DNA from: Pseudomonadota bacterium
Lineage (GTDB): Bacteria > Pseudomonadota > Alphaproteobacteria > Rhizobiales > Beijerinckiaceae
Direction of reading: 5' to 3'
Assembly: GCA_021812505.1 (NCBI GenBank)
Contig: JAKANG010000061.1
Coordinates: forward strand, 1 to 7,205
DNA: 7,205 bases
Each line of letters opens with the position of its first letter. The stretch's first letter is position 1. The notes under the pieces are model-generated. The model was not told the DNA's origin. It searched no databases and was given only the letters and a program-made list of their open reading frames with translations. Positions 1-6,690 of the stretch are shown here, piece by piece. A program made the translations under genes and the position numbers.

Positions 1-48
1 GATCTGGGCCCCGCTTTTTAGTCGGCGTCCGCCATGGCCGGCGCCTCT

Positions 49-72
49 CTCTTCCGGCGCCGATCGGAAGAG
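49..72. repeat. 8-bp inverted repeat (hairpin) downstream of the 75-aa minus-strand gene
   Basis: The arms CTCTTCCG (49-56) and CGGAAGAG (65-72) are perfectly complementary around an 8-base loop. The hairpin lies 34 bases past the stop codon of the minus-strand gene at 106-333. It could help end that transcript or protect its 3' end, but no T-run follows on the minus strand, so it is not a classical intrinsic terminator. GGCGCC also occurs twice nearby (40-45 and 56-61), giving alternative pairings. Confidence 0.4.
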
Positions 73-105
73 GCGTTCGGGTGCCCGCGGCCTCGAGCCC
101 GAGCA

Positions 106-333
106 TCAGCGCATATGGCTTTCGCTGAAGAAATACATCGCCTCGCGATCCTGGAGGCGAAACTGTTTTTCCCGATCATGTGGCCGCCGCCGCGCGCGGC
201 CCTCCTCCGCGTCGCGCGCGTAAGCCGGCGTGATTTCCCGCATGTATTTCTCGAATTGGCCGGTGACGGCGTCCGGCTCGTTCCGCCGGGACTGCTCCGC
301 ACCTCGCCCCCGGACGCCATGTTGAGAGCCCAT
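106..333 (-). CDS. Small hydrophilic hypothetical protein (75 aa)
   Basis: I do not recognise this protein and assign no function. Read on the minus strand it runs from ATG at 333 to TGA at 106-108. I chose this start because AAGGGG (341-346) lies 7 bases upstream as a good ribosome site; the frame could be extended to an ATG at 369, but no ribosome site precedes that one. The product is highly charged, rich in Arg, Glu and Asp, and has no signal peptide or membrane segment. It contains EKYMREITPAYARDAEEG and ends in YFFSESHMR. Its third codon positions are mostly G or C, as in the large genes here, and the overlapping minus-strand frame at 18-320 looks like its shadow. It may be co-transcribed with the 48-aa candidate 43 bases upstream. 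It could still be a chance frame in GC-rich DNA. Confidence 0.5.
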   Translation of the reverse strand: MGSQHGVRGRGAEQSRRNEPDAVTGQFEKYMREITPAYARDAEEGRARRRPHDREKQFRLQDREAMYFFSESHMR

Positions 334-376
334 CGCGTTTCCCCTTGTTGTCGCCAGGCGCCGCGCCATGATTTTT

Positions 377-523
377 TTATTCGTTCAACGTGCCCGCGTC
401 GCCTTGAATTTCATGCTCCGGCGCAACCGCGCTCCTTGATCTCATCCAATTGTTGAAGACTTCGTAGAATTGGAATTTTGCTTTTTCATGACGATTTCGT
501 CCGAATGCTTCGATCTGCGACAA
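377..523 (-). CDS. Possible 48-aa protein with TTG start
   Basis: A minus-strand frame is open from an in-frame stop near 560 to TAA at 377-379. A TTG codon at 521-523 is preceded by AAGAGGTGG (529-537), which matches the anti-Shine-Dalgarno sequence well at 5 bases spacing. An in-frame GTG at 530-532 overlaps that site and is less likely to be the start. The predicted peptide begins MSQIEAFGRNRHEK (TTG read as Met), continues KFQFYEVFNNWMRSR and ends GDAGTLNE. It is protein-like, mixed aromatic and charged, with no membrane segment. Against it: only about half its third positions are G or C, well below the large genes here, and an open stretch of 60 codons can occur by chance. If real, it heads a two-gene unit with the 75-aa gene. 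Function unknown. Confidence 0.3.
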   Translation of the reverse strand: MSQIEAFGRNRHEKAKFQFYEVFNNWMRSRSAVAPEHEIQGDAGTLNE

Positions 524-826
524 AAAATCCACCTCTTGGCGCGTGATTGCACAGTTTTAGACAGCGGCGTCGGCGTAAAGAGACGGCGGCGCCGATTGTT
601 CAGGCCGAGCCATGCGCTTCGCTGCGCGAAGATCGAAGGGCGCGGCGAGGGCCACTGGTCGTTCATCGGCGCCCCGACGGCGCGCCGCGAGGGCGAAATA
701 CGCCGCGCGCCGGGCGCGGCTTCCTCTCGCGCAAAATAGGCGCCAGAATAACCGCGGGATTTCCACGACCCAAAGACGTTCGCAGATCGGTTTTCTTTCG
801 AGATCGAAGGCGACGAAAGGACGCGC
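524..826. other. Leader region without a supportable gene
   Basis: This 303-base stretch lies upstream of the oxidoreductase gene. Several frames stay open through it (for example minus 442-912 and plus 547-1176). Their products are Arg/Ala/Pro-rich low-complexity sequence and they run into the real gene at 827, so I treat them as GC shadows. A small hairpin, CTTCGC (617-622) with GCGAAG (626-631) around TGC, is present. GATCGAAGG occurs at 632-640 and again at 802-810. I see no convincing sigma-70 or RpoH promoter, although transcription of the gene at 827 must begin in or before this region. Confidence 0.5.
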
Positions 827-2425
827 ATGGCGGACAATTCATACGATGTCCTGATTGTCGGTTCGGGACCCGGCGGCGCCTCGGTGGCGTGGAGACTCGC
901 CCAGACCGGCAAGCGCGTCCTGCTGGTCGAGCGCGGCTTCTATCTGAAGCGCGAAAGGCAGAACTGGGACACCAACGAGGTCTTCGGCAAGGGCCGGTAC
1001 CAGGCGAAAGAAACCTGGCGTTCGCAATCGGGCGAGACCTTTCACCCCGGCCTGCATTATTTCGTCGGCGGCAACTCCAAGCTTTACGGCGCCGCCTTGT
1101 TGCGGCTGCGCGAAAGCGATTTCCATGGCGTGCCCCATCCCGACGGCGTATCCCCGGAATGGCCGCTGAAATATGACGTCTTCGAGCCTTATTATCAGGC
1201 GGCGGAAAACCTGTTCCAGGTCCGCGGCCTGCGCGGCGAGGACCCGACCGAGCCGTGGGCGAGCGGCCCTTTTCCGCGGCCGCCGGTGAGGCATGAGCCC
1301 CGGATCGCCGAAATCGCCGAGGCCTGGTCGCGCGAGGGCCTGCACCCGTTCCACCTGCCGATCGGCGCGATGATCGAGGAAAACGAACGTGGCGAGACCC
1401 TGCCCCATTCGCCCTGCCTGCGCTGCGATCCTTTCGACGGCTATCCCAGCCTCACCAACGGCAAGGCGGACGCCCAGATCGTCTGCGTCGATCCCGCCCT
1501 CGCCGCCCACAAGAACCTGACGCTGCTGACCAACGCTCTTGTCGAGAAGCTGGTCACCGACTCGGGCGGCGGCAGAATCGTCGGCGTCGAGGCCTTGATC
1601 GAGGGCCGGCGCCAGACCCTGAAGGCCGATATCGTCGTCGTCGCCTGCGGCGCCCTGTCGTCGGCGCTGCTCTTCCTGCGCTCAGGCAACGACGCCCATC
1701 CCTCCGGGCTGGCCAACCGGTCCGGCCAGGTCGGACGCAATTACATGCGCCACAACAACGCGACCGTGCTCGCCATTTCGCGTCGGCCCAACCCGACCGA
1801 ATTTCAGAAAACCCTCGCTCTCAACGATTTCTATCACGGCGCCCCGCTGTCGCCGGCCAACGAGTGGGAATTTCCGCTCGGCCATATCCAGATGGTCGGC
1901 AAGTCGGACGGCGCGCAGATCGAACTCGAAGGCCTGTCCGCCCTGCTGCATTGGCTGCCGCAAAAGCCCTTCGACTGGATCGCCCGCCACGCGGTCGACT
2001 TCTGGCTCACCTCGGAAGATTTGCCCAACCCGGAAAACCGCGTCTATTACCAAGGCGGCGAGGTCTATCTCGATCTCGCCCTCGCCAATATGGAGGGGCA
2101 TCAGCGGCTGCGCGACAAGCTCAGGTCGATCTGCGACAAGGCCGACATCCACCCCCATCTGATCGATCGCAGCCTCTATCTGGGCAAGAACGTCCCGATC
2201 GGGGGGACCGCGCACCAGGCCGGCACCTTGCGCTTCGGCGAGGATCCCGCGACCTCCGTCCTCGATCTCGACTGTCGCGCCCATGGGATCGACAATCTCT
2301 ATGTGACCGACGCCAGCTTTTTCCCCTCGATCGGCGCGGTCAATCCGACCCTGACCATCATCGCCAACGCCCTGCGGGTCGCGGATATCATCGCCAATCG
2401 GCTCGGGACGCCGCCCCCGCCATGA
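827..2425 (+). CDS. GMC-family FAD-dependent oxidoreductase
   Basis: A 532-aa soluble flavoenzyme of the glucose-methanol-choline superfamily, which oxidises alcohol groups of sugars or alcohols using bound FAD. The start is set by AAAGGA (816-821), 5 bases before ATG. The N-terminal Rossmann motif is GSGPGGA (residues 12-18), with the acidic ribose-binding residue E35 in LLVERG. GRNYMRHNN (about 305-313) and the C-terminal block GGTAHQAGTLRFGEDP through NLYVTDASFFP and NPTLTIIANALRVADII are typical of GMC proteins. The expected catalytic pair is H463 and N506. A C197-x-x-C200 motif sits mid-protein in SPCLRCDPFDGYPS. There is no Tat or Sec signal, so it is probably cytosolic. The electron acceptor and substrate cannot be read from sequence; the neighbouring glucosidase and glucose dehydrogenase-like SDR make a sugar or sugar-derived alcohol likely. 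Family assignment is firm, substrate is not. Confidence 0.95.
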   Translation: MADNSYDVLIVGSGPGGASVAWRLAQTGKRVLLVERGFYLKRERQNWDTNEVFGKGRYQAKETWRSQSGETFHPGLHYFVGGNSKLYGAALLRLRESDFHGVPHPDGVSPEWPLKYDVFEPYYQAAENLFQVRGLRGEDPTEPWASGPFPRPPVRHEPRIAEIAEAWSREGLHPFHLPIGAMIEENERGETLPHSPCLRCDPFDGYPSLTNGKADAQIVCVDPALAAHKNLTLLTNALVEKLVTDSGGGRIVGVEALIEGRRQTLKADIVVVACGALSSALLFLRSGNDAHPSGLANRSGQVGRNYMRHNNATVLAISRRPNPTEFQKTLALNDFYHGAPLSPANEWEFPLGHIQMVGKSDGAQIELEGLSALLHWLPQKPFDWIARHAVDFWLTSEDLPNPENRVYYQGGEVYLDLALANMEGHQRLRDKLRSICDKADIHPHLIDRSLYLGKNVPIGGTAHQAGTLRFGEDPATSVLDLDCRAHGIDNLYVTDASFFPSIGAVNPTLTIIANALRVADIIANRLGTPPPP

Positions 2426-2454
2426 CTTGAGGAGCCGAGCGCGAGGCCCCATTT
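2426..2454 (+). promoter_or_regulatory. Candidate RpoH (sigma-32) heat-shock promoter
   Basis: CTTG (2426-2429), starting at the base right after the TGA of the upstream gene, is followed after 17 bases by CCCCATTT (2447-2454). The known E. coli sigma-32 consensus is CTTGAA, a variable spacer, then CCCCATNT; groE and dnaK promoters have 15 and 16 bases in the same interval and clpB has 17. Here the -10 block is a full match and the -35 reads CTTGAG. Transcription would start near 2460, leaving a leader of about 94 bases before the glycoside hydrolase start. The match was found by eye and activity is inferred. Alphaproteobacterial RpoH tolerates a looser -10 than this one. Confidence 0.5.
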
Positions 2455-2507
2455 GAAAGAGCCGGCGAATCGCCCCAACGTCGCCCCGCCCCCGCGGCGG
2501 CATGCCC

Positions 2508-2522
2508 GATAGGGTGACTATC
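2508..2522 (+). repeat. Small hairpin in the hydrolase leader
   Basis: GATAG (2508-2512) and CTATC (2518-2522) pair around a GGTGA loop, 31 bases before the start codon. GCGG just upstream and CCGC just downstream could extend it after an internal loop. It lies in the putative heat-shock transcript and might affect translation. The stem is short and could be chance. Confidence 0.25.
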
Positions 2523-2553
2523 AGACCGCTGTCAAATAGAAGCCAGAGCACAG

Positions 2554-5319
2554 ATGAAAACGGAAACCTCAAACGCGCAATGCGCCATCTGCGCCAAGAC
2601 CGCCGAGGGGCGGCGGCTGGCGCAGATCGCCGAGGGCGCCGGCTGGCGGCGCTGGGGCCCCTATCTCGCGGAGCGGCAATGGGGCACGGTCCGCGAGGAT
2701 TATTCGGCCAACGGCGACGCATGGGCCTATTTTCCGCACGACCACGCGCGCAGCCGCGCCTACCGCTGGGGCGAGGACGGACTTGGCGGCTTCGCCGATT
2801 CCCGGCTGGAGACTTGCATGGCGCTGGCCCTGTGGAACGGACGCGACCCCATATTGAAGGAGCGCATGTTCGGCCTCGCCAACGCCCAGGGCAATCACGG
2901 CGAGGACGTCAAGGAGCTCTATTATTACCTCGATGGCGTCCCGAGCCACGCTTACATGCGGATGCTGTACAAATATCCGCAGGCGCCCTTTCCCTATGAA
3001 GAACTGGTCGAAAAAAACGCCGCACGCGGCCTCGACGAGCCGGAATATGAACTGATCGACACCGGCGTCTTCGACGAGAACCGTTATTTCGACGTGACCA
3101 TCGAATACGCCAAAGCCGACGCCGACGACATTCTGCTCCGCGTCACCGTCGTCAATCGCGGGCCGGACGCGGCGGTCCTTCACGTCCTGCCGCATATCTG
3201 GTTTCGCAACCTCTGGTCGTGGTCGGAGAACGCCCGCAAGCCCGTTTTGCGCGCCGGCGCGAACGGCCGGATCGCGCTGACGACCCTGAAGGGCGACGAA
3301 TTCGAATTCATCTGCGACGGCGTCGAAACGGCGCTGTTCTGCGACAATGAAACCAATGTCCGCCGCCTCTATCGCGCCGCCCCGCAAGGCCATCCCAAGG
3401 ACGCGATCAACGATTTCGTCGTCGCTGGCCGCGCCGACGCGATAAATCCCGACAGGACCGGCACCAAGGCCGCGTTTCATGCGACCTTCGAGATCGCGGC
3501 CGGCGGCTCGAACATTTTGCGCGCACGATTGCGCAGGCCATCGCAAACCGATCCGTTCGGCGATTTCGACGCCTGCTTCGCCGCCCGCGTCGCCGAGACG
3601 GAGGAATTTTACGCGGCGCTTCAATCGGGCGTCGAAGGAGCCGATCAGCGCCTCGTGCAGCGGCAGGCCTTCGCCGGCATGCTGTGGTGCAAGCAATTCT
3701 ATGGCTATGACGTTCGGCGCTGGCTTGAAGGCGACCCGACCCAGCCCCCGCCGCCGCCGGCGCGCCGCGACGGCCGCAACGCCAACTGGCTGCACCTTGC
3801 GCTCGGCGACGTCGATCCCGACCAGCCCGGCGACATCATGTCCATGCCCGATTCCTGGGAATATCCCTGGTTCGCCGCCTGGGACCTCGCCTTCCACGCC
3901 GTCACTTTCGCGCTGATCGACCCGGCCTTCGCCAAGAATCAGCTCACGCTCCTCACCCAGTCGCGCTGCCAGCATCCCAACGGCCGGCTGGCCGCCTATG
4001 AATGGGACTTCAACGACATCAACCCGCCCGTCCACGCCTGGGCCGCGCTGCAGATCTACGAGATCGACCGCAAGGCCACCGGAATCGGCGACGTCGTCTT
4101 CCTCGAACGCATCTTCCACAAGCTGCTGCTGAACTTCACCTGGTGGGTCAACAGCGTGGACTCGGGCGGCCGCAACATCTTTCAAGGCGGCTTTCTCGGC
4201 CTCGACAACATCGGCTTATTCGACATGCGCGGGAAGCTGCCGGAGGACGCCCAGCTCGACCAGTGCGACGGAACGGCCTGGGCCGCCGCGTTCTCGCTAT
4301 CGATGATGCGCGTCGCCCTCGAAATCGCTCTCGTCAATCCGGTCTACGAAGATCTCGCGACAAAGTTTTTCGAGCATTTCCTGGAGATCGCCGCCGCCCT
4401 CCACGGCGCGCCCGACCGGGGCGACAATGGCCTGTGGGACGACGAGGAGCAGTTTTATTTCGACATGCTGCGGCTGCCCGGTCAGAAGCCGCGGCCAATC
4501 CGCATCTTCTCGGTGGTGGGCCTCATTCCGATTTTCGCCACCGAGGTCGTCCACGAGCACTTCCTCGAACGCCTGCCGCAGTTCAGACGGCGCATGGACT
4601 GGTATGTCGAGCACAGACCCGACCTCGCGCGGCTAGTGTCGGATTGGCGCACGCCCAACGACAAGGGCTACCGCCTGTTGTCGCTCTTGCGCTGGCGTCG
4701 CCTGACCGCCACGCTCAACCGCGCGCTGAGCGAGGAAGAGTTCCTGTCGCCCTATGGCCTGCGGTCGGTATCGAAGATTCACGCGGCCCATCCGTTCACG
4801 ATGGAGCTCAACGGCCAAGTCTTCACCCTCGATTATGAGCCCGGCGAAGGCCGAACGCGCATTTACGGCGGCAATTCCAACTGGCGCGGGCCGGTGTGGA
4901 TGCCGATCAACGCCCTGCTGATCCAGGCCCTGCGCAAACTCGACCTTTATTACGGCGACCAGTTCCGCATCGAGGCGCCGGCGGGATCGGGCGTCGCCAC
5001 CGATCTTAGCGGCGCGGCCGATGAGCTGACGCGGCGCCTGCGATCGCTTTTCCTGCGCGGCGCCGACGGCAGGCGGCCTTACCACCGCGCCACTCCGCGT
5101 TTCGACGAGGACCCCGCCTTCCGCGACCTCAATCTTTTCTATGAATATTATCACGGCGACGACGGGCGCGGCCTGGGCGCGTCGCACCAGACCGGCTGGA
5201 CCGGCCTGGCCGCCGTGCTCTTCGCCCCGCTTGCCCGGGGCAGCGGCGCGCAAGCCGAGCCGGCCTCGGCGACCAATGCGCGCCTGACCATGACGCAAGC
5301 CGACGACCCCGCCAGCTGA
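2554..5319 (+). CDS. GH63/MGH1-like glycoside hydrolase ('glucosidase', 921 aa)
   Basis: A large cytosolic glycoside hydrolase of the type usually annotated 'glucosidase', related to GH63 (processing alpha-glucosidase, E. coli YgjK, mannosylglycerate and glucosylglycerate hydrolases). These are inverting enzymes with an (alpha/alpha)6 barrel. The N-terminal signature RWGPYLAERQWGTVREDYS is at residues 33-51, followed by PHDHARSRAYRWGEDG, an N-terminal beta-rich domain, and the barrel from about residue 375. D444 in YPWFAAWDLAFHA is the likely general acid, and E864 in FYEYYHGDDGRGLG the likely base, by analogy with GH63. NWRGPVWMP (from about 776) is another family block. There is no signal peptide, so the substrate is probably an intracellular glucoside or oligosaccharide. 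ATG 2554 is the only usual start after the in-frame TGA at 2515. It lacks a clear Shine-Dalgarno site. The N-terminus carries an unusual C10-x-x-C13 pair. An RpoH-like promoter lies upstream and the SDR gene follows 61 bases downstream. Confidence 0.93.
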   Translation: MKTETSNAQCAICAKTAEGRRLAQIAEGAGWRRWGPYLAERQWGTVREDYSANGDAWAYFPHDHARSRAYRWGEDGLGGFADSRLETCMALALWNGRDPILKERMFGLANAQGNHGEDVKELYYYLDGVPSHAYMRMLYKYPQAPFPYEELVEKNAARGLDEPEYELIDTGVFDENRYFDVTIEYAKADADDILLRVTVVNRGPDAAVLHVLPHIWFRNLWSWSENARKPVLRAGANGRIALTTLKGDEFEFICDGVETALFCDNETNVRRLYRAAPQGHPKDAINDFVVAGRADAINPDRTGTKAAFHATFEIAAGGSNILRARLRRPSQTDPFGDFDACFAARVAETEEFYAALQSGVEGADQRLVQRQAFAGMLWCKQFYGYDVRRWLEGDPTQPPPPPARRDGRNANWLHLALGDVDPDQPGDIMSMPDSWEYPWFAAWDLAFHAVTFALIDPAFAKNQLTLLTQSRCQHPNGRLAAYEWDFNDINPPVHAWAALQIYEIDRKATGIGDVVFLERIFHKLLLNFTWWVNSVDSGGRNIFQGGFLGLDNIGLFDMRGKLPEDAQLDQCDGTAWAAAFSLSMMRVALEIALVNPVYEDLATKFFEHFLEIAAALHGAPDRGDNGLWDDEEQFYFDMLRLPGQKPRPIRIFSVVGLIPIFATEVVHEHFLERLPQFRRRMDWYVEHRPDLARLVSDWRTPNDKGYRLLSLLRWRRLTATLNRALSEEEFLSPYGLRSVSKIHAAHPFTMELNGQVFTLDYEPGEGRTRIYGGNSNWRGPVWMPINALLIQALRKLDLYYGDQFRIEAPAGSGVATDLSGAADELTRRLRSLFLRGADGRRPYHRATPRFDEDPAFRDLNLFYEYYHGDDGRGLGASHQTGWTGLAAVLFAPLARGSGAQAEPASATNARLTMTQADDPAS

Positions 5320-5380
5320 AAAGTCCAGCCGAAAGCGAGAGCCGCCTCAATCCGCCAACGCCAAGTCCGGGAGACCCTTC

Positions 5381-6226
5381 ATGAGTTCCTCATCCGCCAC
5401 AAAGGCGCCGCCGCTGCCACGATTGCCCAAGCTGCTCGCCGGCCAGAAGGCGCTGGTCACCGGCGCCAATTCCGGCATCGGCAAGGCCGTCGCCCTCGCC
5501 TTCGCCAAGGCTGGCGCGGATGTCGCCATCAATTATGTCGTCGGCGACGACGCCGCCAACGACGTCGTCGAAGCCGCCAAGGCGGAAGGCGTGAACGCCG
5601 CGGCCTACAAGGCGGACGTCGCCGACGAGGGCGAGGTCGAGGCAATGTTCAAACAGGCGATCGCCGATTTCGGCACGCTCGACATTCTCGTCTCCAACGC
5701 CGGGCTGCAACGCGACGCCGCAATCGAGACGATGACGCTCGATCAGTGGCACAAGGTGCTCAGCGTCAATCTGACCGGACAATTTCTCTGCGCGCGCGCG
5801 GCGATCCGCGAGTTCAAGCGCCGCGGCGTCAGGCCCGAGGTCTCGCGCGCCGCCGGCAAGATCATCTGCATGAGTTCCGTCCACCAGACGATTCCCTGGG
5901 CGGGCCATGTCAATTACGCCTCGTCTAAGGGCGGCATCATGCAATTGATGGAAAGCCTGGCCCAGGAATGCGCGCCGGCCCGCATCCGCATCAATTCCAT
6001 CGCGCCGGGCGCCATCCGCACCCCGATCAACACCTCGGCCTGGGACACGCAAGAGGCCTATGACCGGCTGATGGAGCTCGTGCCCTATGGCCGCATCGGC
6101 GAGCCGGAGGACATCGGCCATGTCGCTGTCTGGCTGGCCTCGGATCATACCGACTATATCGTGGGGTCGACCATTTTCGTCGATGGCGGCATGACGCTCT
6201 ATCCGGGTTTCTCCACCAACGGCTGA
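5381..6226 (+). CDS. SDR-family oxidoreductase, glucose 1-dehydrogenase-like
   Basis: A 281-aa classical short-chain dehydrogenase that probably oxidises an aldose such as glucose to the lactone with NAD(P)+. Motifs seen: cofactor-binding TGANSGIG (27-34), NAG (106-108), and the catalytic Ser166-Tyr179-Lys183 set in MSSVHQTIPWAGHVNYASSK. PGAIRTPIN and the C-terminal VDGGMTLYPGF closely resemble Bacillus glucose 1-dehydrogenase (MSSVH-x-x-IPW and DGGMT-x-YP-x-F). Compared with that enzyme as I remember it, there are a roughly 20-residue N-terminal extension and an insert of about 7 residues around 147-158. ATG 5381 follows GGGAG (5369-5373) at 7 bases. The 61-base gap from the hydrolase stop, with no terminator, suggests co-transcription. 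Sugar specificity and cofactor choice are inferred; many family members carry the glucose name without testing. Confidence 0.95.
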   Translation: MSSSSATKAPPLPRLPKLLAGQKALVTGANSGIGKAVALAFAKAGADVAINYVVGDDAANDVVEAAKAEGVNAAAYKADVADEGEVEAMFKQAIADFGTLDILVSNAGLQRDAAIETMTLDQWHKVLSVNLTGQFLCARAAIREFKRRGVRPEVSRAAGKIICMSSVHQTIPWAGHVNYASSKGGIMQLMESLAQECAPARIRINSIAPGAIRTPINTSAWDTQEAYDRLMELVPYGRIGEPEDIGHVAVWLASDHTDYIVGSTIFVDGGMTLYPGFSTNG

Positions 6227-6472
6227 ACGCTCGAGTCGCCGCTGAATTTGCCAGCTCGCCTACTGGCCGGCGTCCACGCTCAAGGCGGCGCGCTTGTCCT
6301 CGCGAGCGGCGTCGTCGGTTTCGGCGAGACCTTCCGCGGCGACCGTCAGGCTGTCGAGCGGAGCGTCATGCGAACAGGCGTGGAGGAGACGTCCTTGCCC
6401 GCCGCCGAGCGGTCGGGGAGCGAGCCGACCCGCCAGTCCCGGACCTCTGGCTGTCGAAGCCGCGCGGCGCGA
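6227..6472. other. Spacer after the SDR gene with possible IS debris
   Basis: No supportable gene. No GC-hairpin plus T-run terminator was found after the SDR stop. A minus-strand frame continues here from the IS30-like remnant to a stop at about 6260, but beyond the SRELFRN block its sequence no longer resembles a transposase. It probably represents eroded insertion-sequence DNA. Confidence 0.45.
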
Positions 6473-6618
6473 GGCCAGGGAGTTGCGGAATAGTTCGCGG
6501 CTGATCGTGCATTTCGGCCGGCCGAGCGCCTTGGCGATGGCGTCGATCGAGCGCCCGGCCGCGCGCAAACGCCGATCTGGTCTCTTTCCTCCTCGGAAAG
6601 GCGCCAATAGGATCGCAT
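6473..6618 (-). pseudogene. IS30-family transposase remnant (N-terminal helix-turn-helix only)
   Basis: On the minus strand an ATG at 6618, with GGGAG 7 bases upstream, opens MRSYWRLSEEERDQIG, the characteristic start of IS30-family transposases. The frame then breaks. One frame over, the text resumes as AAGRSIDAIAKALGRPKC followed by TISRELFRNSLA, the helix-turn-helix that binds the element's inverted repeats. Adding one C between 6567 and 6568 (minus reading GTT-CTG-CGC-GCG-GCC) joins the halves into IGVLRAAGRSIDAIA, so a single-base deletion explains the break. After about 48 codons similarity ends. The DDE catalytic domain, most of a protein that is normally around 320-390 aa, is missing. 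The remnant is inactive. The gene orientation faces the end of the SDR gene. Confidence 0.8.
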
Positions 6619-6690
6619 GGCGACACTCCCATTGGTCATGAACAGCCAAGCCGACACCAGATCGGCGGGGGGTGTTGCATTTCGCGTCGG

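Noticed and set aside
1..20. GGGCCC palindrome followed by GCTTTTT at the left edge, possibly the tail of a terminator for an upstream gene
   Set aside because: Only a 6-bp self-palindrome is visible and the rest of any stem would lie outside the window, so it cannot be judged.
466..471. TAGAAT as a possible -10 box on the plus strand
   Set aside because: No acceptable -35 element at 16-18 bases upstream, and no plus-strand gene starts nearby.
536..563. TTGGCG-N16-TAGACA as a possible sigma-70 promoter for the GMC gene
   Set aside because: Both hexamers are weak and the site is about 260 bases from the start codon. Such matches are expected by chance.
442..912. 156-codon minus-strand frame overlapping the start of the GMC gene
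   Set aside because: It begins inside the FAD-binding coding region. The composition is unlike a folded protein, and another minus frame (377-523) is more protein-like over the same bases.
1682..2722. 346-codon minus-strand frame across the end of the GMC gene and start of the glucosidase
   Set aside because: It spans two real genes and their spacer, and the product is Arg/Gly/Pro-rich with no recognisable domain. It is a shadow frame.
2569..4185. 538-codon open frame antisense to the glucosidase gene
   Set aside because: GC-rich codon bias opens the opposing frame. Its product is low-complexity, has no family motifs, and the sense strand carries unmistakable GH63-like blocks throughout.
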